64,000 nucleotides of DNA from Zygnema cylindricum (taxonomy: Eukaryota; Streptophyta; Zygnematophyceae; Zygnematales; Zygnemataceae), in the NCBI GenBank assembly GCA_037447655.1, contig JBBHKE010001680.1:66572-130571 (forward strand). Reading direction: 5' to 3'. A program made the position numbers and the translations under genes. Positions 48,701 through 60,500 of this stretch are shown piece by piece. The stretch's first letter is position 1. Each line of letters starts with the position of its first letter. The notes below the pieces were generated by a model. The model did no database searches and was not told the origin of the DNA. It worked only from the letters and a program-made list of their open reading frames with translations.

Positions 48701-51700
48701 CGCCTCCCTATTCCGATCATCGAACGACAAATTCCACAGTGCTCCTGCTGCCTCTTGCCTGTTAATCATGAAAAAATCACAAGCAATTCCTTAATGAAAT
48801 TGAGCAATGTCCGGATATTAAAACCAAACAAAACTTAGACGTTAACCTCACCTTATACACACAGAGACAGAATTTGATGATTTATAAGACTAGGTCGGCA
48901 TCAACAGACCAGAATAGAAACATTGGAATCCTTCAAAAAACAGCAAAGTAATTGAGTTTCCACAGCACCTGACGTTTTCGTTGGGAGACGCCGTCAGATG
49001 CACAAGGGCCTCAAGAGCCCCAGTCTCCCTTCCCACCGCCTCTGTGTGGCAGTTGCTCTCCCCATGTGCTGCCAGATTTCCTAAAGCTCGAGCCGCCTGC
49101 CATTCGGACAAGCCGTCTCTTTGAATTAACATCTCACAATGACCAATTGCAAAGCCAAAAGCAGTTAAAACGAAGACAAAAAGCTAGTGTGTGTCTCCCT
49201 GTTGATTCTAAAACTGCAAATCAAGCGAAAGACATATTCCTAAGAGTGCACGAGAAACAAAAAACACTGCATACAACAGACAATTAGCGAAGCCATTCAG
49301 GTACTTCTAGCTTCGCCAGACAGCTCTATGGAGTAAACAGTCTATTATGGATGGGCTTTGATCAACCCTGTAGAAGAAAACAGAGAATCATGGCAACAAA
49401 TCATGGTATTGGAAATTCCTGTCAGTAAATGTCCAAGGTCTCATAGTTTAAACCTGTTCCACAATTCCTTCATGTTTGCAAAAGCGTGCCAATTGAACTA
49501 GAGCTTTCACACCGCCAGCTGCTGCAACTGCCATGCTGACAGTATCATCTGCCGCCAAATTGGCAAGTGCTCCAGCCGCCCTCTCCTGTCAAAGTCACCG
49601 AACAAACCTCAGAAAAACAAGAAGGGACCAAAAGAAAACGATGAAAGCTACATCAGAAGCCAACCCAATGATTGCACGAACAAGAAAACAAAAAGCATGC
49701 TTCGGTTTTATCTCCTACACACAATAGAGCGTGATGTCAAGCTACATAACTCATCGGTTACAGCTACCGTTGATCCAGTGTCACAAGTAGATAAATTTAA
49801 GGACATAAAAATCAATACAGATGCAAGCACACGATTGAACCATGAATAATCCTGTTCATATAATTATCTTTTGTTTAGATTCCACAGAGAAGAATGCCAA
49901 GGACTTCCGTGTCATCCAAAAATCAACCAATGCAATGACAAAATGCTTACCAAAATTCCTTCATTGCCTGAAGCCTGCTTCAATGTCAAGCTTATAAGAA
50001 CTGATATCCCTCCGGCAGCCGCAATGAGAGCCTGCAACATTGCAGCAATATATTACAGAGGAATCTAAGTGAGGAATTATAATGGAACAGCTGGAGTGGC
50101 CAAGAAACGAACGTCTTTAAGAGCTTCAAAAAAAAGAATTCAAACACACAAACGGTTGTCAGGCTGAAAGTGCAACATTTCAAAGGCAAGCCAGAAAATA
50201 ACCAAGGTTGTAGATACATAGATGCCAATGGCCACCTCTAAAGAGAAACATTGTTTTTTTCTGTATTGTGCACTCAAAATGGCAATCCAATACCCTACAC
50301 TTGGGTTCAATAGCTTGCCAAAGCGACACAGAAAGCTGCCTGCACAAATCTCTTGTCCCAAGCAGCAAAAACACAACTATTGGAAAAACTGCAAGTCACA
50401 AATCTAGACACCACATCCAATAAAGTCAATCCATGATCATAAAAAGTGACAACATTTTGACCCAGTGAGCAATAAACACCCACAAGCGATAGCAAAACAT
50501 GGAACAAAGCCACAGTTCTCGAAGTAAATAATTTAAAATGGTCCGTAAACACAACAAAACAACCTACTTGGAGCACTTCAATACAAATTAAAAAAACTAC
50601 TTCATGATACCGTTCTGAGTTGAAGTACGCATTCTTGCGATTCTTCAGCGCCATACCTTGTGTTCCTCACCAACAGAAAGGTTCCAGAACCCTCCAGCTG
50701 CCTCCTCAACAACCCACTTGTTTGGAGACTGGGCTAGATGAGTGAGAACAACTATGCCACCTTCTTGTGCGACAGCCCGCGCCACCTCAAAATGAACAGA
50801 CAAATTAGCCAAAGCCTGGAGAAAAACAGAGCTGCGAAACGCTTTAATCATCACATTTTGAGGCAGCTGAGGTGATAAGATGTTTACCAACAACTTGACC
50901 TGTAGTATTCAGCTGTAACAAAACCAGGCTAAGAAAAGAGAGCTGAAAGCCGAAAAGACCTGTTAATGAGCCAAAAACTTACGCAAACAGAAATACTCCT
51001 ACAAAGTACATTACGTCAAATCCAAAACATAACACCGGCCCATTTACGCAAATATATGTCCAAATGTTCCACCAAAGGTCAGCCCTCATCACTCATATGC
51101 CAGCAAAAAGTGGCAAAAAAGACTATGGTCAAACAGTTTGTACAAACAACTAGCAGCAGAAAAAACGATGTTCCCTTTAAAAATCCACACTTCAAAACAA
51201 AACTGGCATTCGGATGAACAAGGAACTCTTTTTACAAGCCAACGATGAAATACCTTTGCTGCCTCAGCTTGAAGACCTTCTTTTCTCGACTGCGCCATCG
51301 CCAGAAGTCGAGAAATTCCTCCACATTTTAGAACAGCTTCTGCCCTTTCCTTGTCCACAGTCGCATCCACATCATCCACAACAACAAAAGTTCCAAGAGC
51401 ATTCGCCGCACGTTCCTGGACATCCTCATCAGGACTATCCAGAAGATTCACCAGTGTAAGGGCACCTTGGTGCAACCAAAAAGGCTCCATGCCCTCATTT
51501 CTTTCCGACATTCTCTGCAAGGAGTGAGCCAAAACTAGCTCCAGCCAATCCCCTATCTCTATACATCGCCTTTGTGCTTCCTCTCCAAGCCAATGACCAG
51601 TCCACATAGAACCGCCAGCACCACCAACAACAGGACCTCCCATTTGAAAGGCACTGCTTGTCTTTTGCTTCGGTGAAACAGGTTCCCTGTTTGATTCTTT

Positions 51701-52969
51701 TGCAACAGACCAGACTCTGTTGCTCCGGTCGCCTCTAATTGAACCATAGCCTTGTTCTCTCCAAGAAGTAAACAAAGCCAGGGCTTTATTAATATCTGTC
51801 AAACTCCCGACCACAACCTTTAGGTGTGGCGAGTAACACATACCACCATCAGAAAAAGCCTCTGAGGCTGCACAGTGCAAGGCACACAACACTTTTAATT
51901 TTGGCATCGCTAACATTCTTGACGCAATTTGAAGAGGGATATCGGTCCTAGACACATCTAAGGCTTCAAGGTTTGACAGTAACACCCAATGGTCCGCAGC
52001 AACTGACCACTGAACACTGGACCCTGCTACAGATAACCGTCGGACCTGCTGTAACCCAGACAGAGCTTTTTCATCCATTGGCCCACAATCGACAAAAGCT
52101 ACGTCAACAAGATCATGACAATTGGCGGCCAAAGCACATATTGCCTCTGCATCAAGCCTCAGTACTCCTCCAAGCCGCAACTTTCGCAGTCGAGGACAGC
52201 AGAATGCAGTGATTTTGACAGCATCGCTTGTAAGACGGACACAGTCGACCAGATGAAGGACTTGCAAATGAGGATGGCGAGCAGCAAGCATGGCCATGGT
52301 CGCGTCAGTCAAGTCCACGCATGCATCTCCTTTAAGAACTTTTAGCTGTGTAGCGCATAGCCGTGCCGCAGAAACTGATGCTGCGCAGCCCTTCAACCGA
52401 AGCTCCTGCAAATTTGCACAGCGAATGGCGAGAGAATCCGCTACCTCAGTGTCTAAATTATACGCCCGAACATCTAAATGACTCCATAATGAAGGAGAAG
52501 CTGATAAATTTTGCCAGGCACGACAAACGCATGCAAGTCGGGCAACATCTCGGAAACCGAGAAAGCTGAAGATGCGGATCAGAGTGTCATCTGGAAGACA
52601 TTTCCAGTCAACTCTGTGTGGAGACTGTTCGGACTGCTCAACATGTCCAGATGATATTCCTAAGTTGCTATCCTCTGCAGGGATTTTCCCGGAACCTATA
52701 TCAACATCCTGGTGATGGTCAACTTCACCATCCGGAATCTCCTGCTTCAAACCTTTCAATTGTACAACATCTTCCCTCTGTCCACTGCTTTCGTGGGCTA
52801 TGTCCGTATAAAGACCTCTTTCAGCTTCAACACAGAGACCAGGTTCAACTCCTGACGCTACAGATAACAACGACGTAGTATCCCCTCGAAAGGAGGTATT
52901 CACACTCGCCCTTGTCCTTGAACGCTCCTCTGCCTCACATTCAGCTTTCCTCTTAGCACGTCTCGTCAT
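45772..52969 (-). CDS. ARABIDILLO: ARABIDILLO-type F-box / LRR / armadillo-repeat protein
   Basis: Eleven phase-consistent exons encode 1046 aa: 52969-51254, 50815-50657, 50031-49951, 49585-49454, 49096-48969, 48758-48671, 48309-48215, 47997-47934, 47536-47361, 46898-46698, 46072-45772. It starts with a basic motif (TRRAKRK, possible nuclear signal). An F-box is at ~121-168 (DWKCLPDDTLIRIFSFLGF, then LWSHLDVR), leucine-rich repeats at ~170-375 (CCPRLRKLRLGG, LEALDVSRTDIPLQ) and armadillo repeats from ~430 to 880 (DVQERAANALGTFVVVDD, EEAAGGFWNLSVGEEHK, QEAAGALWNLSFDDRNREA). The C-terminal EAGHLRC...SGAELSRFVKMLRNP block is characteristic. Arabidopsis ARABIDILLOs (~930 aa) promote lateral root branching, probably as SCF substrate receptors. 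Here the N-terminal extension before the F-box is longer. ATG 52969 was chosen by alignment with MSRR-type starts; an upstream in-frame ATG adds nine residues. Confidence 0.93.
46112..46301. mobile_element. TA-target MITE (family A) in ARABIDILLO intron 10
   Basis: Left end CACCGTATATCACTATTAAA after TA at 46110-46111; right end inwards CACTGTCTATCGGAGGTACT. Interior GTGTCAGTAATACTAACTTA is shared with other copies. It lies between exons 10 and 11. Confidence 0.7.
46862..47055. repeat. ~95-bp tandem duplication across ARABIDILLO exon 10 acceptor
   Basis: GCCTTCGATCATCTCTTTG...GCAGCTCCTGTTC (46864-46905) and GCCTTCTATCATCTCTTTC...GAAGCTCCTGTTC (46964-47005) align, with similarity continuing to ATTCAAAA. 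The unit contains the splice acceptor used by exon 10; the upstream copy keeps GAACAG/GAGC. Confidence 0.85.
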
Positions 52970-54582
52970 GTTTACTGCATTTAAAGCCACTCCCAAACTT
53001 CACTTTTAGCTGCAATATCGTCACAGACTGGTATTCTCTTCCTTTCCTTCCCTCATTGCCTTCAGTAATTGGAACTCATGCTCTTCACTCTGTTGTTAGC
53101 CAATTTTTTCCCCTCTGACAGCTTGCGAGACAACGAACGTTTCACTCCGAATGTTCTTAATTACAACCACGCAGGCAATGTAGCTGAGATGATAGCTTTG
53201 GCAATGGCAGCAGATACGTAGAAGCGGTTTTGCCTCACATTTATAAGAGCGCTGTCGTGCTCGGACAGCAGTTCCATTTGCCATCAACACGCATGATACA
53301 TACCAAATCAAAATGCCAACATTAGTATTCTACCAGGATCCAGTTCTTTCTCCAGAAATGCCGCAGAAACATAACTGAGATACTCATAACGATTTTAGAA
53401 CCTTGAAGGTAAAGGATAGTAAAAAATTAGCGTGTTTAACTATCCAAATATCGATTCAGTTTTAGAAACAAGTACGGCTTTGGTTTAAAGTACGTTACAG
53501 TACAGTACTGTACTGTACAGTACAGTACTGTACTGTAGTATGATAGGAGTTTACGCTCGAACTGAATTTAGACCGCACGAAAAACAAAAAGGACGGGATT
53601 TTGTGCGAAGTTAGGTCAAAAGGATTGTCGTGGATGCCGGTACAACCGAATCGTCTCGACAAGGGGCCAAGGGCTATGACGTGGAATAATTTTATTACGG
53701 AAAGAAAAGATTTTACGACGAAAACGACAACGATATGTGCTTACTAGGTAGGATCTACGGTTAAAAGGCAGTCCAATTTCCTGAAATCTGCTTTCTGAAA
53801 ATTGTAAATTGACTGTGGCGCAAGAAAAAATTAGAGTGGACATTCAGCGTCACATGTATTTTACGGGGACAGTAGAACCAGGAGGTTTTTTAGCTTCTGA
53901 ATTGTTCATGCAGGTTTTTTATTTGTACGAAACAAGCTTACGTACTGAAGGTTGGAGAGATTTTCGCCATTTTTTTTTGCCATTTTTGCTTCGTTCGTTG
54001 TACCCTATCGTTGTACCTAATCGTACAAGTTCTCTGTGCTTCATCTGCAAAAGTACAGCTGTAAATTTCGAAACCGAAGAATGAAATCGTCGGTGCTCGT
54101 ACGCTGATTTTACGGTAAGGGGCTGAAAAAGACAAAACGTCAAGATAAAATGAGCTTTTTTAATTGTGAAGACAAACAAAACGTGGCATGTTTCTATTAG
54201 CTATCGCTTTTTCAAAATATGCGTGGCATGCCACAACAGGCTCTCATGCATAAAAAACAAAAAATGCCCGACGGTTTGGATCATTGACACCGTCCATACC
54301 GACGAAAAACTCATTAGATAGGGTTCAAAGAGGCGAAAAGAAAGACGAGAATAGCTCCCACTGTACTAAAAGTCTAAAATGGAAAACTACGGGCTGAATG
54401 AATACGCAACCGTATTTTACGTACGTTTCTAACGTACTTTTGAACATCACTGGGTCACAAAAATTTGTTAGAATCGTGGCATGTGATGGGAAGTTGCAAA
54501 AGAAAAAAGAGTGCAAAGTCCGTGTGAGCTAAAGAAAAAAACTTGTTGTTGTTTTTAAACTTTGCTTGCAGCTTCCTTCACT
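52970..54582. promoter_or_regulatory. Shared upstream region of ARABIDILLO and galacturonokinase
   Basis: 1.6 kb between two divergent start codons. It contains a palindromic GTAC-type run (separate entry) and AT-rich DNA. A TGCTTGCAG just before the galacturonokinase ATG (54563-54571) could be the 3' splice site of a 5'UTR intron. Confidence 0.45.
53493..53539. repeat. Self-complementary TACAGTACTG repeat
   Basis: A run of TACAG and TACTG units (ACAGTACAGTACTGTACTGT, then CAGTACAGTACTGTACTGTA). Any part is nearly its own reverse complement, so it can fold into hairpins. A shorter relative is at 7722-7745. Confidence 0.9.
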
Positions 54583-57500
54583 ATGGGCTTCATTCTTAAA
54601 TGCGCTGCAGATTGGCCCTCGCTGTTAGAGGTCTGTAACTTTTTTTGATTTCTTAAGACTTTTATGGCAATGTACCTTCCAGTCACCTATGGTATATTTT
54701 TCTCCCATTTTGTATTCCAACTTTTTAATAGATCTACCTGGTTGTTTGGTTTTGCGTGAATGATTTTTGTGTTGTACTTAGTTTCTGTTCAAATAACTAA
54801 TCTATGACTCGAGTAACATTTTCTCTTTACTATGGCGGAAAACCTTCTGTATGGTAATTGCAGATATCTTATGGAACGTTCAATAATGATGTCGTAAATT
54901 CAAAGAGTTAACAAACATTTTCACATCTGCACATCATTCGTAATGCGTTGTCGCAGTGTAACTTAAGTTTCCATCTTCAGTTACCACACACAAAAATTTG
55001 AAAACCAGAATCATGTTACCACACTGTTCAAAGGAGCTTATTAAATGTGCCAAAACTGAACATTCTTAGGGTATTTATGTTTGCCTTTTATTTGAAAATG
55101 TAGTTTATTGTCAGCTCCACTGGACACTGCTAAAATTTTGTAGCTTGCTAATAAATCTACACTATTGTCGTGGAAAATTTACTTGTTGAATTTCTGTTCT
55201 CATTTAGTTGAGGCAATGCATGAATATTGTGTCTATACTATTCTTCATGATCGATGTAAACCGTTGATTTTTGAGAAAAATACTATTGGATGGTTTGTCT
55301 TTGAATCCATATAATATGTTTCATTCAAAAACTTTGAGGTAATGTTGAAGGCATTTGACCAGAATAACAATACTCTTGGTGAACAAATTGGTGAAATTGG
55401 TGAACTATAATTAGGAGCGTTGGATTTTGATATTTTCACGAACTGCATATGATAGACATCGATCACATTGGTAGATGGGACGGCGATCACATTTATCACG
55501 TTATGACAGTTTTGTAAATAGACGGTTACAAATAGCGATAAACAAAAATGAAATTGAAATCAGGATTTGTGTAGTGTGAGCATGCAAGGGACAACTTTTA
55601 GGTGTAGACAAACAGATTGCATCTATGGGGCCTATAGTTGTCATCTTTGTCATGAGAAAGAGATCCTTAACTCTATTTTTTTTTTCTATGACATCTTCGT
55701 TTTTGTTCCAGGTGTTGGAATAATGAAAAAATAGTTTTTAAATTCCAAGTGCATAGAGATGTCTGGTGTAGCTCGACCAAGAGTCATTTGAGATCTCCCC
55801 TATTGTTAATTAAAGTTTGTATCTAGTGTCAATGTCTTTTGGTTGTTCCCATTGCTTTATGGACCGTTTAATTCTTCTGGCTATTTTTGGTTCTTTTGTT
55901 AAATCCCTAACAACATTGTATTTGTTTGTGCAAGCAGTTAAATGCCATAAAAGAGACTACTGCAACCGTTTTTAGTGTGGAGGCACAGGAGGTAACTGTC
56001 GTGGCTTCACCATACCGTGTATGTCCTTTAGGGGCACATATTGACCACCAGGTACACGTTTCTTTGCTATTAGAGTTAGTAATTATTAATTCTAAAGCAG
56101 TAATAGTGTTAACTAAACTTATTATGGTTGAATAACGTGGCTCATTTCGGGCCATTTATTTAATTAGTGTTATTAACACGTATCTTTATGATTAAGTAAT
56201 TTGAGTTGTTAACTTTGATAGCGATAGGACGTGTAAAAAGCATCTTTATTTGTGTTTAATTCAAAAGGTGACAAATTCTTGCTTTTGCTGTCCTATTCCT
56301 GATCAATTTGACTTGCCTTTATCATCAATGGAATAAAGTGATTTTTTTTTGGAATGAATAATGTAATTCAGTTGAGTACATGTGAACATTGGTTTAGGGT
56401 GTTTTGTTTCTGATCTATTTCCCAGGGTGGCTCCGTCACGGCCATGGCTATCAATTTAGGAGTTCTACTTGGTTTTGCACCTTCGAGAAGCCCTAAGGTA
56501 TTTGAATTTTCCAAACATTTATGGTTACAACAGTTTTGCATTACTGTATTGTCCATCCCGGGCAAACACAGAATCAGCTCAACTATTAGATTCAATTAGA
56601 TTATAAATGAACTTATACTTCAATGAATTTTAGAGGGATGACGCCTGCTACCAAACTTTAAAAACACATGAGCGTGGTATATTGTTGTATAGCAGTTGGG
56701 GCTTCAGCTCATCAGGACCTGAAAGCAGCCATTTCAAGGTACACCCTGTATCGTTATTAACGTCAATGACACGATATCAGTTCCCCTCCATTTTACCCCC
56801 GGAACCTAAAATAGTATCAATGACACTAATTGTGTTTTTTCTTAATGCTGATTCTTTAAACGGTTCAGAATCAGCCACACCATTTATAACTGAATTAGAA
56901 TTATTAACACCAATATAAACCCCACACTAAGAGTTCCTTCAACGACTCACGGTGTAGTTATACAATTTTAAGACCGTCTAGATCAGAATCCTACGGCCAT
57001 AATCGGCCCAATCATTGAACACTACCTTGAAATGACCGCTTTGGGACTTGACCAAAGCCCCTATTGTCTTTACGAAGGAAATCTCGGGTACTGTGGTCAA
57101 TTCCGTGGCCGTGCAGTCCAATATCATTTTCTCTGAATTCAAAGTGCTTGCTAGTATCTTACAAGAAATTGAAGTCCCCCCTTAAACCAATCTTAAAATT
57201 TTCAAACCCTGTGAAAGTGTAATTATTTTTGATCTTGAGGGTGGATTCTACTGTAATCATGCCATGACTTCACGAAGTTGGTTTTGGCATAAGGATTTTT
57301 GTCGGGTCATATAAGTCAAATTTATACTAGGTAGGTGCTTATATGCTATAGTTTGCATGTTGCTTTCCTTTTATGATAATGTCAATTTCATCATTCTTTC
57401 ATTGCCCTTATGGTGGTTGTAGGTTCGTATCTGGATATTGTTTGATTATGTCTTAGCCTTCTCTCCCTCTCTTCTCTTCTCTCCCTCTCCCATCTTCGCA

Positions 57501-60500
57501 CCCTCTCCGCTCTTCTCTCTCTCCCCTCTTCCTTCCCTCTCCCTCTCCTTCTCTCTCTCTTTTCTCCCCCGTCTCTCCTCCTCTCCCTCCTCTCCCTTTT
57601 TCTCTCCTTCCCCTCTTGTCTCCCTCCTGCCTAACTCCTGTTATGTTTTACTTCATCACAAAGCATGTTGTTCATGTAATCTTTTTTGTTGGACTTGTCT
57701 TTTTTTCACTTGTTTTTACATGTTATGTTTTTGTTTTAGATAAGTGAAGACTCTATAGGATTCTATTTTTTTTTAAACAGGTCCTACAATTGAGCCAGGT
57801 CTTGACTATGGTTTGACAATGTTTTTCTTCAGTGGGAATGGGCTATATCAGACTTTGTATTTTGAGGTTAAGGAAGGAAAATTAATTGTGGATTCCATTT
57901 TTTTTTTCCAGATTCGACTGCAATCAAGGCAATATGCAGAAGATGTTGATTTCAGGTATACAATTTAACAACATGAAACTGTGAAAAACTATAATGTCTT
58001 AAGATTTTTAAATACAATTATTATGTCGAAACGGCAAGTAAAACCGTTCATAACTTTATTTCTAACTTGACGGGTAATAATCATCAACTCTTGAGGCATG
58101 GACCATATGACTCGCAAAAAAATGTATTTTTATGACAATCTTTTTGGCTCTTTTGGTTTGTGTTCCAGGAAAAAAGTTAAGACTGATTTGAAGGTTAAAC
58201 TAGAAAAAAATTGAAGAAGTAACAGCTAATAATCTGTTTCCATTAGGTTTTTTTTTTTTTTTGCAGCAATTACCTTCTCCTGATGTTTCATCTTCTTTCC
58301 GTATCTCTGTATCTTTTATACTTCAACTAAGAATTATTTATCTGTTTATTCCTCAGCCTTGCCTGTTCCTTTTCCTGAAGCAGTATTTCTGAAGTACCCA
58401 AACACCCTTCAAAAAACTGGGGTGATTTCGCTAAAGGAGCAGTCACTGCGTTGCAGAAAAAAGGTTATAAACTTAATCAGGTCAGAAGTTTATTTTGTTT
58501 AAGGTTTAGGCTTTTGGGTTCTGTTTAAATACCTTTAGGATTGTTCTATTGTCATGCACTTCTGATGATGTCATTTTTTCAAGAATTAAATATCGCCAGT
58601 TGTTCTTTTGTTGTGTGTTGTCGTCGTTGTCAGTTTCCCAAATGAAGTATCCTTTTTTGCAGATATAATTTTTTTCACTTGTTTTTGACCTTCAAACCAA
58701 CAATGATACGACAAAGAATTGCTGTGAAGCACGTCTGTCAGTAGTTTATCAATGATGTTTTTCTTTGTTTTTTGTTTGCCGTGTGCTTTAATTTTTTTTT
58801 TTTTTTTATATAGGCTTTTATTTTGAAAGATGGTTTCGGGAAGTGTGTGGACTGATTGCTATTCCTTATCTGAATGCAATTTTGATACCAAGAACATGTG
58901 ACAGGGTATAATTGGAGTGGTAGATGGGACGGCGGGAGTCGATGGTGGTGGGATAAGCTCTTCTGCAGCTGTGAGATGTTCTAATGCCTTAATATTTGTG
59001 TGTTTCTTTAATTTATTAATTGCACTGCACTATGAATCGTTGTTAGGATTATACTTAATAAGACTAATCTGGCATCTGGTTTTCTTGGCCCGTGACCCTA
59101 AAATAGAGATACTTTAAACAGCCACATTGCGTGGACCTAAATTGGAATCAATAACACTAAAATAAACCTCATGCAATTATGTATTTCAGAAGTTCATGAA
59201 CATGCTCAAAATTTCAAAATTAGTTTGTTGAAAATGTGTTTTTGGGGTTTTTTTTTGTGATTTCAGCTCGGAGTTGCCATTCTTCTCGCTTTGGAACATG
59301 CCAACAATTTTGTCGTATCCGCCGAAGAAAACATTGAATTGGACAGGTACACCGTGAATTCTAATTAGAGTAAAGACATTATTAGTGTGAGGCTTAGTTT
59401 ATGTCTTTCTTTATAATGCAATAATCAGGCTTTGCATTATGAAATAAAAAATCAAACAGGGAAATAACCCCTGTTTAACCCTGTTTTTATTTTTTTTGAC
59501 GTATGAATACGGATTTTTGTGGTCCTTTTTAAATGCATACAGGGAAATTGAAAATGGGTATCTCAGCCTCCGGAATGGAATTTTGGATCAATCTGCAATC
59601 CTGTTATCTCGGAAATCCGCTCTCACTCTCATCCATTGCTTGGTATGTCTCATAATTGTTTAATCACATACTCGTGAATTCTCTTGTAGTTGTCTAATCA
59701 CATATTTTCAAATTCTCTTAAAATTGCCAATCAGGTACTCTCAGTTCACTTAATAGATGTCCATTCACTATCTCTTGAATCCTCTTATAATTGTCCAATC
59801 ATGTACTTGTGAATTTTCTTTATAATTGTCCAATTCACATGTGAATTCCTTTATAATTGTCCAGTCGCATACATACGAATTCTCTTTTATAAGTCCAATC
59901 GCATACACTCTTCTATTATATTGTCCCGATCATATACTCTCAAATTCTCTTATGATTCACATGCTCTTGAGTTCTGTTACATTTGTCCAATCACATACTC
60001 ATTGTCACATATTTGCTTGTGAGAGCAGTAGTAATAATCATATCAGTATTATCACAGTGATAATAAAAACAGATCCTTTTTTTGTCCTATTTTTAGCAAA
60101 ACAAGTAATAAATTAAATCAGTTTTCTGTTTTGCTCTTGCAGACAATGTCCCATGAGCTCATTAATTTTCCAGAAAACCTTTTGAGAATAGATCATGACT
60201 CAACTACACTTCACAACTCGGGAGCCGATAATTGCCGTATACTACTCGCTTTTTCGGGTCTAAATCATGCTTTGAACCAAAATCCGGGATACAATTTGAG
60301 AGTAGGAGAATGTCAATCTGCTGCCAGTATTCTTCTTAGGTAAGAAAGTTTGCTGAGTATTTTCAGGTTTTCTATACTCCTGTCTGAACCATGTCCACTT
60401 GAAAACATATTGTTTGTGGTTCCTGACTTCGTTGATGTTTTTGCAACAATTTTATCTCCTTCTTTGAATACTTTTAAGTTTTGCCGTTGATGGGTTTTTT

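Noticed and set aside
55474-55489. 16-nt identity (GGTAGATGGGACGGCG) between galacturonokinase intron 1 and exon 8
   Set aside because: One exact 16-mer repeat is expected by chance in a window of this size, and similarity does not extend.
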